A DNA stretch of 64,000 nt, taken from positions 22,679 to 86,678 of the forward strand of contig JAFIFU010000011.1 of assembly GCA_020831885.1 (NCBI GenBank). The letters run 5' to 3'. The notes under the pieces are model-generated. The model did no database searches, was not told where the DNA came from, and saw only the letters and a list, made by a program, of their open reading frames with translations. Each line of letters begins with the position of its first letter. The stretch's first letter is position 1. The DNA comes from Ectothiorhodospiraceae bacterium. GTDB lineage: Bacteria; Pseudomonadota; Gammaproteobacteria; Nitrococcales; Aquisalimonadaceae. Of the stretch, positions 1 to 7,642 are shown piece after piece. The position numbers were made by a program, and so were the translations under genes.

Positions 1-935
1 CCATCGGCATGGGGCTGGCCGCCGTGGCGCCGTTTGCCCTGCTGATGCTGCTGGCCGCCCTGATCACGCCGGCGACGCTGGGTGGCTGGACGTTCAGCGG
101 CAAGGCCATGCAGCCCAAGCTGTCCAAGATGAATCCGGTCAAGGGCCTGGGCCGGATGTTCGGCCCCAAGGCGGCCATCGAGCTGGTGAAGGCGCTGGCC
201 AAGGTGACCGTGGTCGGGGGCGTGAGCGCCATCCTGGTTTACACCCTGCAGGATGACATCCGCCAGCTCGCCCGTGAGCCGCTGGAGACCGGGTTGCTGC
301 ACGGCGCCGAACTGTTTTTCTGGGCGTTCTTCGCCCTGGCCAGCGCGTTGATCCTGGTGGCCCTGGTGGATATCCCCTATCAGCTCTGGGATCACAACAA
401 AAAGCTCAAGATGACCAGACAGGAGGTCAAGGACGAGATGAAGCAGACCGAGGGCAAGCCCGAGGTCAAAAGCAAGGTGCGTCAGTTGCAGCAGCAGATC
501 GCCCAGGGCCGGATGATGGAGAACGTGCCCAAGGCGGACGTGGTGATCACCAACCCCACCCATTTCGCTGTGGCCCTGCGCTACGACCAGGCAACCATGC
601 GTGCCCCCCGGTTGGTCGCCAAGGGCGTTGGCGAAATCGCGCTGAACATCCGCCGCGTGGCGGCGGAACACCGTGTCCCGCTGTTCGAGGCGCCGCCGTT
701 GGCACGAGCCTTGTATCACACTGCGGAACTTGACCAGGAAGTGCCGGCCGGCCTGTACCTGGCGGTGGCGCAGGTGCTGGCCTACATCTACCAGCTTCGC
801 CATGCCCGTCGGCACGGCGGCCAGCGTCCACAACGGCCCAGGCCGCAGGTGCCCAGGGAATTCATGCAGTACGCCCGCGCTGCCGGTTGGCAGGCGGGGA
901 GTGGAGCCGACGCCGGTCGGGCGTCGGGAATCTGA
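1..935 (+). CDS. flhB: Flagellar export gate protein FlhB, 5'-truncated by the window edge
   Basis: Membrane component of the flagellar type III export apparatus that switches substrate specificity from rod/hook to filament proteins. The reading frame is open from base 3, so the true start lies outside the window. About 310 C-terminal codons are visible, against roughly 350-380 in the family. Hydrophobic segments are followed by the charged cytoplasmic linker and the autocleavage motif NPTH at 552-563, in the context VITNPTHFAVALRY. The end is an Arg/Pro-rich tail. It lies 50 bp upstream of flhA, the usual order. Identification is firm; only the start is missing. Confidence 0.96.
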   Translation, partial: IGMGLAAVAPFALLMLLAALITPATLGGWTFSGKAMQPKLSKMNPVKGLGRMFGPKAAIELVKALAKVTVVGGVSAILVYTLQDDIRQLAREPLETGLLHGAELFFWAFFALASALILVALVDIPYQLWDHNKKLKMTRQEVKDEMKQTEGKPEVKSKVRQLQQQIAQGRMMENVPKADVVITNPTHFAVALRYDQATMRAPRLVAKGVGEIALNIRRVAAEHRVPLFEAPPLARALYHTAELDQEVPAGLYLAVAQVLAYIYQLRHARRHGGQRPQRPRPQVPREFMQYARAAGWQAGSGADAGRASGI

Positions 936-985
936 CGCCGGCGACGTGAAACCGGCACCGTTTTCCGGAGATCAGGGACAGGTTC

Positions 986-3124
986 ATGACAAGCGCCGTA
1001 CTCAGCAATATCCGTGAGCTCCATCGCAACGGTCTTGGTACGCCGCTGCTGCTGATGGCCCTGCTGGCCATGATGATCCTGCCCATGCCGCCGTTGGCGC
1101 TGGACATGCTGTTCACGTTCAACATCGCTCTGTCCCTGGTGATCATGCTGGTGGCGGTGTATACGCCACGGCCACTGGAGTTCGCGGTGTTCCCCACGGT
1201 GTTGCTGGTGGCCACTCTGCTGCGCCTGGGGCTGAACGTGGCGTCCACCCGGGTGGTGCTGCTGGACGGTCATACCGGTACCGATGCCGCCGGTAATGTC
1301 ATTCAGGCCTTCGGCGAGTTCGTGGTCGGGGGGAACTATGCCGTGGGCCTGGTGGTGTTCGGGATTCTGGTGATCATCAACTTTGTCGTGGTGACCAAGG
1401 GGGCGGGCCGCATCTCCGAGGTCAGTGCCCGGTTCACCCTGGACGCGCTGCCGGGCAAGCAGATGGCCATCGATGCGGATCTCAATGCGGGCCTCATCGA
1501 TCAGGATGAAGCCCGTCACCGCCGCGCCGAAGTCGCCCAGGAGGCGGACTTCTACGGTTCCATGGACGGTGCCAGCAAGTTCGTGCGCGGCGACGCCATC
1601 GCCGGCATCCTGATTCTGTTCATCAACATTCTCGGCGGGTTGGCCATCGGCCTGTTGCAGCACGGCATGGAATTCGGCGATGCCGTGCGGACCTACACCC
1701 TGCTGACCATCGGTGACGGCCTGGTGGCGCAGATCCCCTCGCTGGTGCTGTCCTCCGGAGCGGGCATTCTGGTCACCCGGGTGTCCTCCTCCCAGGACAT
1801 GGGCGGACAGGTGCTGCAACAGCTCTTCGGCAATCCCCGCGCCCTGGCGGTCAGTGCCGGCGTGATCGGCATTATGGGATTGATTCCGGGCATGCCGAAC
1901 GTGGCCTTCCTGACCCTGGCCGCCCTGGCAGGTGGTCTGGCCTACTGGCTGCACCGGCGCTCCCTGGTGCAGCCCGAGGTGGAGACCGCCGCCGAGCAGC
2001 GGGCCCGTGCCCGCGGAACGGGGAGTGAGGACGGGGGGGGGCAACAGACGGCACCGGAGCAGCGGGATCTGTCCTGGGACGACGTGCCGCCGGTGGATGT
2101 CATCGGCCTGGAAGTGGGTTACGGCCTGATCCCGCTGGTGGACCGGGATCAGGGCGGCCAACTGCTCAGCCGGATCAAGGGGGTGCGCAAGAAACTCTCC
2201 CAGGATCTCGGCTTCCTGGTGCAATCGGTGCACATACGGGACAACCTGGACCTGGGGCCCAACACCTACCGCATCAGTATTCTGGGCGTACCCATGGCGG
2301 AGGCCGAAATCGTGCCCGGGCGGGAACTGGCGATCAATCCAGGCGGTGTGTCCGGCCAGCTTCCGGGAACGCCCACCCGGGACCCGGCCTTCGGTCTGGA
2401 GGCTGTCTGGATCGATCCTGCGATCCGGGACAACGCCCAGACCATGGGCTACACGGTGGTGGACGCCAGTACCGTGGTGGCGACCCATCTGAGCCAGTTG
2501 ATCCAGACCAATGCCCATCAGCTCCTGGGGCATGAAGAGGCCCAGAAAATGCTGGATCTGCTGGCCCGCACCCAACCGAAGCTGGTTGAGGAACTGGTGC
2601 CCACCACGCTCCCGCTGAGCGTGGTGGTGAAGGTGTTGCAGAACCTGCTGGAGGAGCGAGTTCCCATTCGCGACATGCGTAGCATCGTCGAGACGCTGGC
2701 GGAGCATGGGCAGCGGACCAAGGACCCGGCCCAGCTCACCATGGCGGTCCGGGAGGCGCTGGGCCGGATGATCGTGCAGAACATCAACGGCATGCGGCCT
2801 GAGTTGCCGGTGATCACGCTGGATCCCCAACTGGAACAGATCTTGCTGAACACGGTGCAGGGCAATGGCGACGGCGCGGCGGGCTTCGAGCCCGGTCTGG
2901 CGGACCGGCTGCAACAGTCCCTGGCGGATGCGGCGCAGCGCCAGGACGCCGCAGGCCAGCCGGCGGTGCTCCTGACCGCGCCGCAACTGCGGCACTGGCT
3001 GACCCGGTTGACGCGGCACGGCGCCCAGAGCCTGTACGTGCTCTCGTACAACGAAGTGCCGGACGAGAAACAGGTCAGGATTGTGGCGTCCATCGGTCAG
3101 CAGGATGTGGCCGGCGGGCGGTGA
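986..3124 (+). CDS. flhA: Flagellar export gate protein FlhA
   Basis: The 712-residue ring-forming gate of the flagellar type III secretion system. The N-terminal half has about eight hydrophobic segments (residues ~20-330). The FHIPEP-family signature is seen as RISEVSARFTLDALPGKQM near residue 145. The C-terminal half is the soluble docking domain for chaperone-substrate complexes. A Pro/Gly/Arg-rich linker (residues ~325-355) joins them. The ATG at 986 lies 9 bp after an AGGGACAG-like Shine-Dalgarno. It is followed by flhF after 44 bp, as in polar flagellates. Confidence 0.97.
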   Translation: MTSAVLSNIRELHRNGLGTPLLLMALLAMMILPMPPLALDMLFTFNIALSLVIMLVAVYTPRPLEFAVFPTVLLVATLLRLGLNVASTRVVLLDGHTGTDAAGNVIQAFGEFVVGGNYAVGLVVFGILVIINFVVVTKGAGRISEVSARFTLDALPGKQMAIDADLNAGLIDQDEARHRRAEVAQEADFYGSMDGASKFVRGDAIAGILILFINILGGLAIGLLQHGMEFGDAVRTYTLLTIGDGLVAQIPSLVLSSGAGILVTRVSSSQDMGGQVLQQLFGNPRALAVSAGVIGIMGLIPGMPNVAFLTLAALAGGLAYWLHRRSLVQPEVETAAEQRARARGTGSEDGGGQQTAPEQRDLSWDDVPPVDVIGLEVGYGLIPLVDRDQGGQLLSRIKGVRKKLSQDLGFLVQSVHIRDNLDLGPNTYRISILGVPMAEAEIVPGRELAINPGGVSGQLPGTPTRDPAFGLEAVWIDPAIRDNAQTMGYTVVDASTVVATHLSQLIQTNAHQLLGHEEAQKMLDLLARTQPKLVEELVPTTLPLSVVVKVLQNLLEERVPIRDMRSIVETLAEHGQRTKDPAQLTMAVREALGRMIVQNINGMRPELPVITLDPQLEQILLNTVQGNGDGAAGFEPGLADRLQQSLADAAQRQDAAGQPAVLLTAPQLRHWLTRLTRHGAQSLYVLSYNEVPDEKQVRIVASIGQQDVAGGR

Positions 3125-3168
3125 AGGCCCCGATGGCGCCGATGAGGATGTGAGGGAGGCAGCAGACC

Positions 3169-4593
3169 ATGAAGATCAAGCGAATCTTCGCCCAGGACAT
3201 GCGTCAGGCGATCCGGCGCGTGCGCGAGGAGCACGGACCCGACGCGGTGATCCTGTCCAGCAAGCCGGTCACCGGCGGTGTCGAGGTGATCTCTGCCATC
3301 GACTTCGATCAGGCGGCGGTGGAATCCGCTCTGGCCCGGGAACGGGAACCCGCCGCCGGCGGGACACCGGCCGGAGCGCCGGTGCCCGCACCAGCCCTCG
3401 CCGAGCCGGCATCAACGGGCGAGCCGCCGAGCTTCCGGGAAACCCTCGGCCGCATGCGCCAGAGCCTTGCCGGCGCCGGCAAACCGGCGCCGGAGCGCCG
3501 GAGGATTGACGTTTCCGTGGACGACTCCCTGGATGATGCGCTGGGGCAGGAGCCGGCCCCGGGGCTGAGCTTCGGTGAGGATGCGGAACGGGAACGGCCC
3601 GGACTGGTGGGATTGTCCGCCGAAAGCACAACCCGGCGTTCGCCGGTGGTGGACGTGGAATGGAGCCAGGAACCGGCGCTCCGGGAGATGCGCAGCGAGT
3701 TGAAAACCCTGCGCAGCCTGTTCGAGAACCAGCTCAGCATCATGGATTGGAAACGGCACGGCCAGCGCCACCCGTCGCGGACGCTGCTGATCCGGCAACT
3801 GAGCCAGATGGGTTTCGGCCCCGATGTCTGCCGCAAGGTGGCCGAGAAGGTGGCGGAGGGCACCCCGCCGGAACTGGGGCTGCGCCAGGCCCTGTCCATG
3901 ATCGCCCGGCACCTGCACACCGCTGACGATCACCTGCTGGAGCACGGAGGCGTGGTGGCCGTCGTGGGGCCCACCGGGGTGGGCAAGACCACCACGGTGG
4001 CGAAACTGGCCGCCCGGTTCGCCCTGCGCCACGGTCGCCAGCAGGTTGCCCTGGTGAGCACCGACAATTTCCGCATCGGCGCCCTGGATCAACTGCGCAA
4101 CTTCGGCCGGATCATGAGTGTGCCCGTACACACCGCCGCCGACGCCGGAGAGCTGGACGCCGTGTTGACCGAACTGCGGGACAAGCGTCTGGTGCTGATC
4201 GATACTGCCGGCATGAGCCAGCGGGATTTGCGCCTGGCCGAGCAGTTCCGGACACTCAAGCATCAGAAGGCCCCGGTACACACCTATCTGGTGGTTTCTG
4301 CGAACACGCAGATGCCGGCACTGAACGAGGCGGCCCGCGCGTTCCGCGGTGTCGGCCTGGCAGGCTGCGTGATCACCAAGACCGATGAAACGGCCAGCCT
4401 GGGCGGTGTGCTCACCATGCTGCTCCGTCAACGCCTGCCGGCGGCTTATGTGGGCAACGGGCAGCGGGTACCGGAAGACCTTCAGCCCGCCCGCAGCGAC
4501 CGGCTGGTGCAGGAAGCCCGGGCGTTGGCGGAACATTACGCCCAGCCGGCGGATGACGATGAGCTGGCGTTCGCTTTCGGCGCTCATGCCTGA
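3169..4593 (+). CDS. flhF: Signal-recognition-particle-type GTPase FlhF
   Basis: SRP-family GTPase that sets the polar site of flagellum assembly together with FleN. The 474-residue protein has an N-terminal basic region (MKIKRIFAQDMRQAIRRV), a long Pro/Ala-rich B region (residues ~55-190), then the NG domain. The P-loop GPTGVGKTT begins near residue 267; DNFRIGALDQL and DTAGM are the later G motifs and TKTDE is the guanine-specificity motif. A GAGGGAGG Shine-Dalgarno precedes the ATG. It sits between flhA and fleN, the standard order for polar flagella. Confidence 0.96.
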   Translation: MKIKRIFAQDMRQAIRRVREEHGPDAVILSSKPVTGGVEVISAIDFDQAAVESALAREREPAAGGTPAGAPVPAPALAEPASTGEPPSFRETLGRMRQSLAGAGKPAPERRRIDVSVDDSLDDALGQEPAPGLSFGEDAERERPGLVGLSAESTTRRSPVVDVEWSQEPALREMRSELKTLRSLFENQLSIMDWKRHGQRHPSRTLLIRQLSQMGFGPDVCRKVAEKVAEGTPPELGLRQALSMIARHLHTADDHLLEHGGVVAVVGPTGVGKTTTVAKLAARFALRHGRQQVALVSTDNFRIGALDQLRNFGRIMSVPVHTAADAGELDAVLTELRDKRLVLIDTAGMSQRDLRLAEQFRTLKHQKAPVHTYLVVSANTQMPALNEAARAFRGVGLAGCVITKTDETASLGGVLTMLLRQRLPAAYVGNGQRVPEDLQPARSDRLVQEARALAEHYAQPADDDELAFAFGAHA

Positions 4594-4715
4594 GTCAGCG
4601 GGGCCGGGTCAAGGGGTGAGCGGAGTATGGCAGATCCGGCAAGTGTGAACTCGACACTGGCAGGGAGCCGCCTGGATTGATTAAGTTAGCCCACGGGGCA
4701 CAACAAGGACAAGGC

Positions 4716-5576
4716 ATGGATCAGGCAGCAGGGTTACGACGAATGGCCAGTCCGCGTCCGGTGAAGGTGATCGCGGTCACCAGCGGCAAGGGGGGGGTCG
4801 GCAAGAGCAGTGTTTCGGTGAACCTGGCGGCGGCGCTGGCCCGCACCGGTGACCGCGTCATGCTCATGGATGCGGATCTGGGCTTGGCCAACGTGGATGT
4901 GCTGCTGGGCATCACACCGCGTTACAACCTCGCCCATGTCATTGACGGCGAGGTGACGCTGGAGGAGATCCTGGTCCAGGGCCCGGAGGGCATGCTGATC
5001 GTCCCGGCGTCTTCCGGCACCAAGCGCATGGCCGAGCTGGGACCGGCGGAAAACGCCGGCCTCATCCGCAGCTTCAGCGAGCTGGGCCATGACATCGATT
5101 ATCTCATCATCGATACGGCGGCGGGTATCGCGGACAGCGTCATCAGCTTCTCCCGGGCGGCTCGCGATGTGCTTGTGGTGGCCCAGGACGAGCCCTCGTC
5201 CATCACTGATGCCTATGCGCTGATCAAGGTGCTGAACCGGGACTATCAGGTCCGTCGCATGCATGTGGTGGCGAACATGATCCGCGACGGGCGGCAGGGC
5301 CAGGCACTGTTCGAGAAACTGCTGCGGGTGACCGACCGCTACCTGGATGTGACGCTGAACTATCTGGGCGGCATTCCCGCCGACGAGAAGCTGCGCAAGG
5401 CGGTCAAGCGGCAGCAGCCGGTGGTGACCGCCTATCCGGGAAGCCCCTCGGCGCAAGCCTACGCCGATCTGGCCCGTCGTGTGGACAAACTGCCGGCGCC
5501 GTCCCAGGCGGAAGGCCATCTCGAATTCTTCGTGGAACGTCTGGTGCAGTTCAGTGCGGGGGAGGTTGCATCATGA
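4716..5576 (+). CDS. fleN: Flagellar number regulator FleN/FlhG (MinD-like ATPase)
   Basis: MinD/ParA-type ATPase that restricts flagellar number, acting on FlhF and on FleQ-type activators. The deviant Walker A is seen as SGKGGVGKSS near residue 20, with DADLGLANVD and DTAAGI as Walker motifs. The frame extends to a TTG at 4677, but the ATG at 4716 (MDQAAGLRR) has an AAGGA Shine-Dalgarno at the right distance, giving 286 residues. Its stop overlaps the fliA start in an ATGA, indicating translational coupling. Confidence 0.94.
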   Translation: MDQAAGLRRMASPRPVKVIAVTSGKGGVGKSSVSVNLAAALARTGDRVMLMDADLGLANVDVLLGITPRYNLAHVIDGEVTLEEILVQGPEGMLIVPASSGTKRMAELGPAENAGLIRSFSELGHDIDYLIIDTAAGIADSVISFSRAARDVLVVAQDEPSSITDAYALIKVLNRDYQVRRMHVVANMIRDGRQGQALFEKLLRVTDRYLDVTLNYLGGIPADEKLRKAVKRQQPVVTAYPGSPSAQAYADLARRVDKLPAPSQAEGHLEFFVERLVQFSAGEVAS

Positions 5577-6301
5577 AGTTGCCGGCCGCCGCCTATCAGG
5601 CTGTGGAGGCCCAGGGAGAGAACGATCTGGTGGTGGAGCATGCATCGCTGGTGAAGCGCATTGCCCATCACCTGGCGGCACGCTTGCCGGATACGGTGCT
5701 GCTGGACGATCTGATCCAGGCGGGCATGATCGGCCTGCTGGAGGCGGCCCGGCAGTTCGACGCCCGGCAGGGCGCCAGTTTCCAGACCTATGCCGGTATC
5801 CGTATCCGGGGCGCCATGCTGGACGAAATCCGGCGCATGGACTGGACGCCGCGTTCGGTCCACCGCAAGGGGCGTGAGGTTGCGCGGGTGATCCGCGAGA
5901 TCGAGAATGCCACGGGGCGGGATGCCCGGGACAGCGAAGTGATGGAGGCGCTGGGCATCAGTGCCGGGGAATACCATCAGATCCTGCGTGACAGTTGTAC
6001 CTCCCGGATCTTCAGTATCGACCAGGAGGATCCGGACACCGGGGAGATCCGGGAGCCCGCGGGCAATGCACCGGAACCGGTGGACGAACTGGAGGAGGCC
6101 GGGTTCCGGCAATCCCTGGCCGACGCCATCCGCCGGTTATCCGAACGTGAGCAACTGATCATGTCGCTGTACTACGAGCAGGAGCTCAATCTGAAGGAGA
6201 TCGGCGCCGTGCTGGGGGTGAGCGAATCGCGGGTCAGCCAGATTCACGGACGGATCATGCTCAAGTTGCGCGGCTATCTTGCCGATTGGATAGAACAGTA
6301 G
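5573..6301 (+). CDS. fliA: RNA polymerase sigma-28 factor FliA
   Basis: Sigma factor for late flagellar and chemotaxis genes. At 242 residues it has normal family length. Region 2 is seen as DLIQAGMIGLLEAARQF and GIRIRGAMLDEIRRMDW. The region 4 helix-turn-helix is EIGAVLGVSESRVSQIHG. It overlaps fleN by four bases. Sites matching its promoter consensus occur in this window upstream of both chemoreceptor genes (20382-20408 and 22741-22767), giving a plausible local regulon. Confidence 0.97.
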   Translation: MKLPAAAYQAVEAQGENDLVVEHASLVKRIAHHLAARLPDTVLLDDLIQAGMIGLLEAARQFDARQGASFQTYAGIRIRGAMLDEIRRMDWTPRSVHRKGREVARVIREIENATGRDARDSEVMEALGISAGEYHQILRDSCTSRIFSIDQEDPDTGEIREPAGNAPEPVDELEEAGFRQSLADAIRRLSEREQLIMSLYYEQELNLKEIGAVLGVSESRVSQIHGRIMLKLRGYLADWIEQ

Positions 6302-6413
6302 CCGGAGCGGCGGGATGGCCGTTGGCGGCGCCATGTGATCAGGTCGTTGACCCGCCGTACGCCTGGGCGCGGACCCATGCGGCAAACGCCTTTTATCAAG
6401 AGGGTGAGTGATT

Positions 6414-6812
6414 GTGTCTCTGGACAAGAACATGAAGATTCTCATCGTGGACGACTTCTCCACGATGCGTCGCATCATCAAGAATCTGCTGCGCGATCTC
6501 GGCTTCAACAACACGGTCGAGGCCGATGACGGCAACACGGCCCTGCCAATCCTGAAGAAGGGCGGTATCGATTTCCTGGTGACTGACTGGAACATGCCGG
6601 GGATGACCGGACTGGAATTGCTGAAAGCGGTCCGGGCCGATCCCGAGTTGCGTTCCCTGCCCGTGCTCATGGTGACGGCCGAATCCAAGCGCGATCAGAT
6701 CATCGAGGCCGCCCAGGCCGGTGTCAACGGCTACATCGTGAAGCCGTTCACCGCCAATACCCTCAAGGAAAAGATCGACAAGATCTTTGAACGGATTGCC
6801 GCAGGAAGCTAA
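6414..6812 (+). CDS. cheY: Chemotaxis response regulator CheY
   Basis: Single-domain receiver that binds the flagellar switch when phosphorylated by CheA. It has the acidic pair (IVDDF), the phosphoacceptor Asp in [12 protein letters not shown], the conserved Thr/Ser in VTAES and the Lys in VKPFT. GTG at 6414 gives [10 protein letters not shown], matching the usual CheY N-terminus. A GTG at 6408 and an ATG at 6432 are alternatives. An AAGAGGG Shine-Dalgarno favours 6414 by spacing. cheZ follows after 3 bp, so the two are co-translated. Confidence 0.95.
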   Translation: MSLDKNMKILIVDDFSTMRRIIKNLLRDLGFNNTVEADDGNTALPILKKGGIDFLVTDWNMPGMTGLELLKAVRADPELRSLPVLMVTAESKRDQIIEAAQAGVNGYIVKPFTANTLKEKIDKIFERIAAGS

Positions 6813-6815
6813 ACC

Positions 6816-7577
6816 ATGAGCGAACATTCCGACGATGATGCGCTGCTGATCTCCGCGCGACGGCTGGTGGAGCGGCTGGAGGCCGGCGACACCGGCACCG
6901 AAGCCATTCAGCAGCACCTGGACGAACTGACCCGGATCCGCGAAACCCAGTTGTTCCGTGAACTGGGACAGCTCACCCGTGATCTGCACGAGGCCCTCAA
7001 GGCCTTCCGCGTCGATTCCCGGCTCACCGAGCTGGCCGGCGAGATCCCGGATGCCCAGGACCGGTTGAACCACGTCATCAACATGACCGAGCAATCCGCT
7101 CACCGGACCTTGACCGCCATCGAGGAAAGCCTGCCCATGGTGGGGCGGTTCGCCGGGGAGAGCGGCGCACTGTTCCAGCGCTGGCGGCAGTTCCGGGCGC
7201 GGGAGCTTTCGGCGGAGCAGTTCCGGGAGCTGAGCCGGGATCTGGAAACCTTTCTGCAGGCTGTGGAGACCGATGCCCAGCAGGTGCAGAACCACCTCAC
7301 AGATGCGCTGATGGCACAGGACTACCAGGACCTTACCGGGCAGGTCATCCGGCGGGTGATCAACCTGGTGCAGGAGGTGGAGACCAGTCTGGTGTCCCTG
7401 ATCTCGCTGGCGGGTCAGGGCAGGGGTGCGGAAACAGCAGAAGCTGCCGATAACAGGGGCAGGCAGCATGAAGGCCGGGATCAGCTCGAGGGGCCCCAGG
7501 TCCCCGGGCGTGAGTCTGCCGGCACTGTCAAAGGCCAGGACGAAGTGGATGATCTGCTCTCCAGTCTTGGATTCTAA
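6816..7577 (+). CDS. cheZ: CheY-P phosphatase CheZ
   Basis: Dephosphorylates CheY-P. At 253 residues it is mostly helical. The catalytic motif is seen as AQDYQDLTGQVIRRV, containing the Asp and Gln that position the attacking water in the E. coli enzyme. The C-terminal CheY-binding helix is DEVDDLLSSLGF, nearly identical to the family consensus. A low-complexity linker (residues ~205-240) separates the helical core from this tail. It lies between cheY and cheA. Confidence 0.95.
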   Translation: MSEHSDDDALLISARRLVERLEAGDTGTEAIQQHLDELTRIRETQLFRELGQLTRDLHEALKAFRVDSRLTELAGEIPDAQDRLNHVINMTEQSAHRTLTAIEESLPMVGRFAGESGALFQRWRQFRARELSAEQFRELSRDLETFLQAVETDAQQVQNHLTDALMAQDYQDLTGQVIRRVINLVQEVETSLVSLISLAGQGRGAETAEAADNRGRQHEGRDQLEGPQVPGRESAGTVKGQDEVDDLLSSLGF

Positions 7578-7642
7578 AGCCTGAGTCATCGGCGGCGCGG
7601 CCGTTCGCGCCCGGTGGCGTCTGACACAGAACGGGATCAGGT

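Noticed and set aside
788..3019. A 743-codon open frame on the minus strand across flhA
   Set aside because: It is antisense to flhA, a clear family member, and its translation is His/Gln/Arg-rich with no domain. High GC content commonly leaves such frames open.
4677..4715. TTG 4677 as the fleN start
   Set aside because: It adds 13 residues without a good Shine-Dalgarno, whereas ATG 4716 has AAGGA at a suitable distance.
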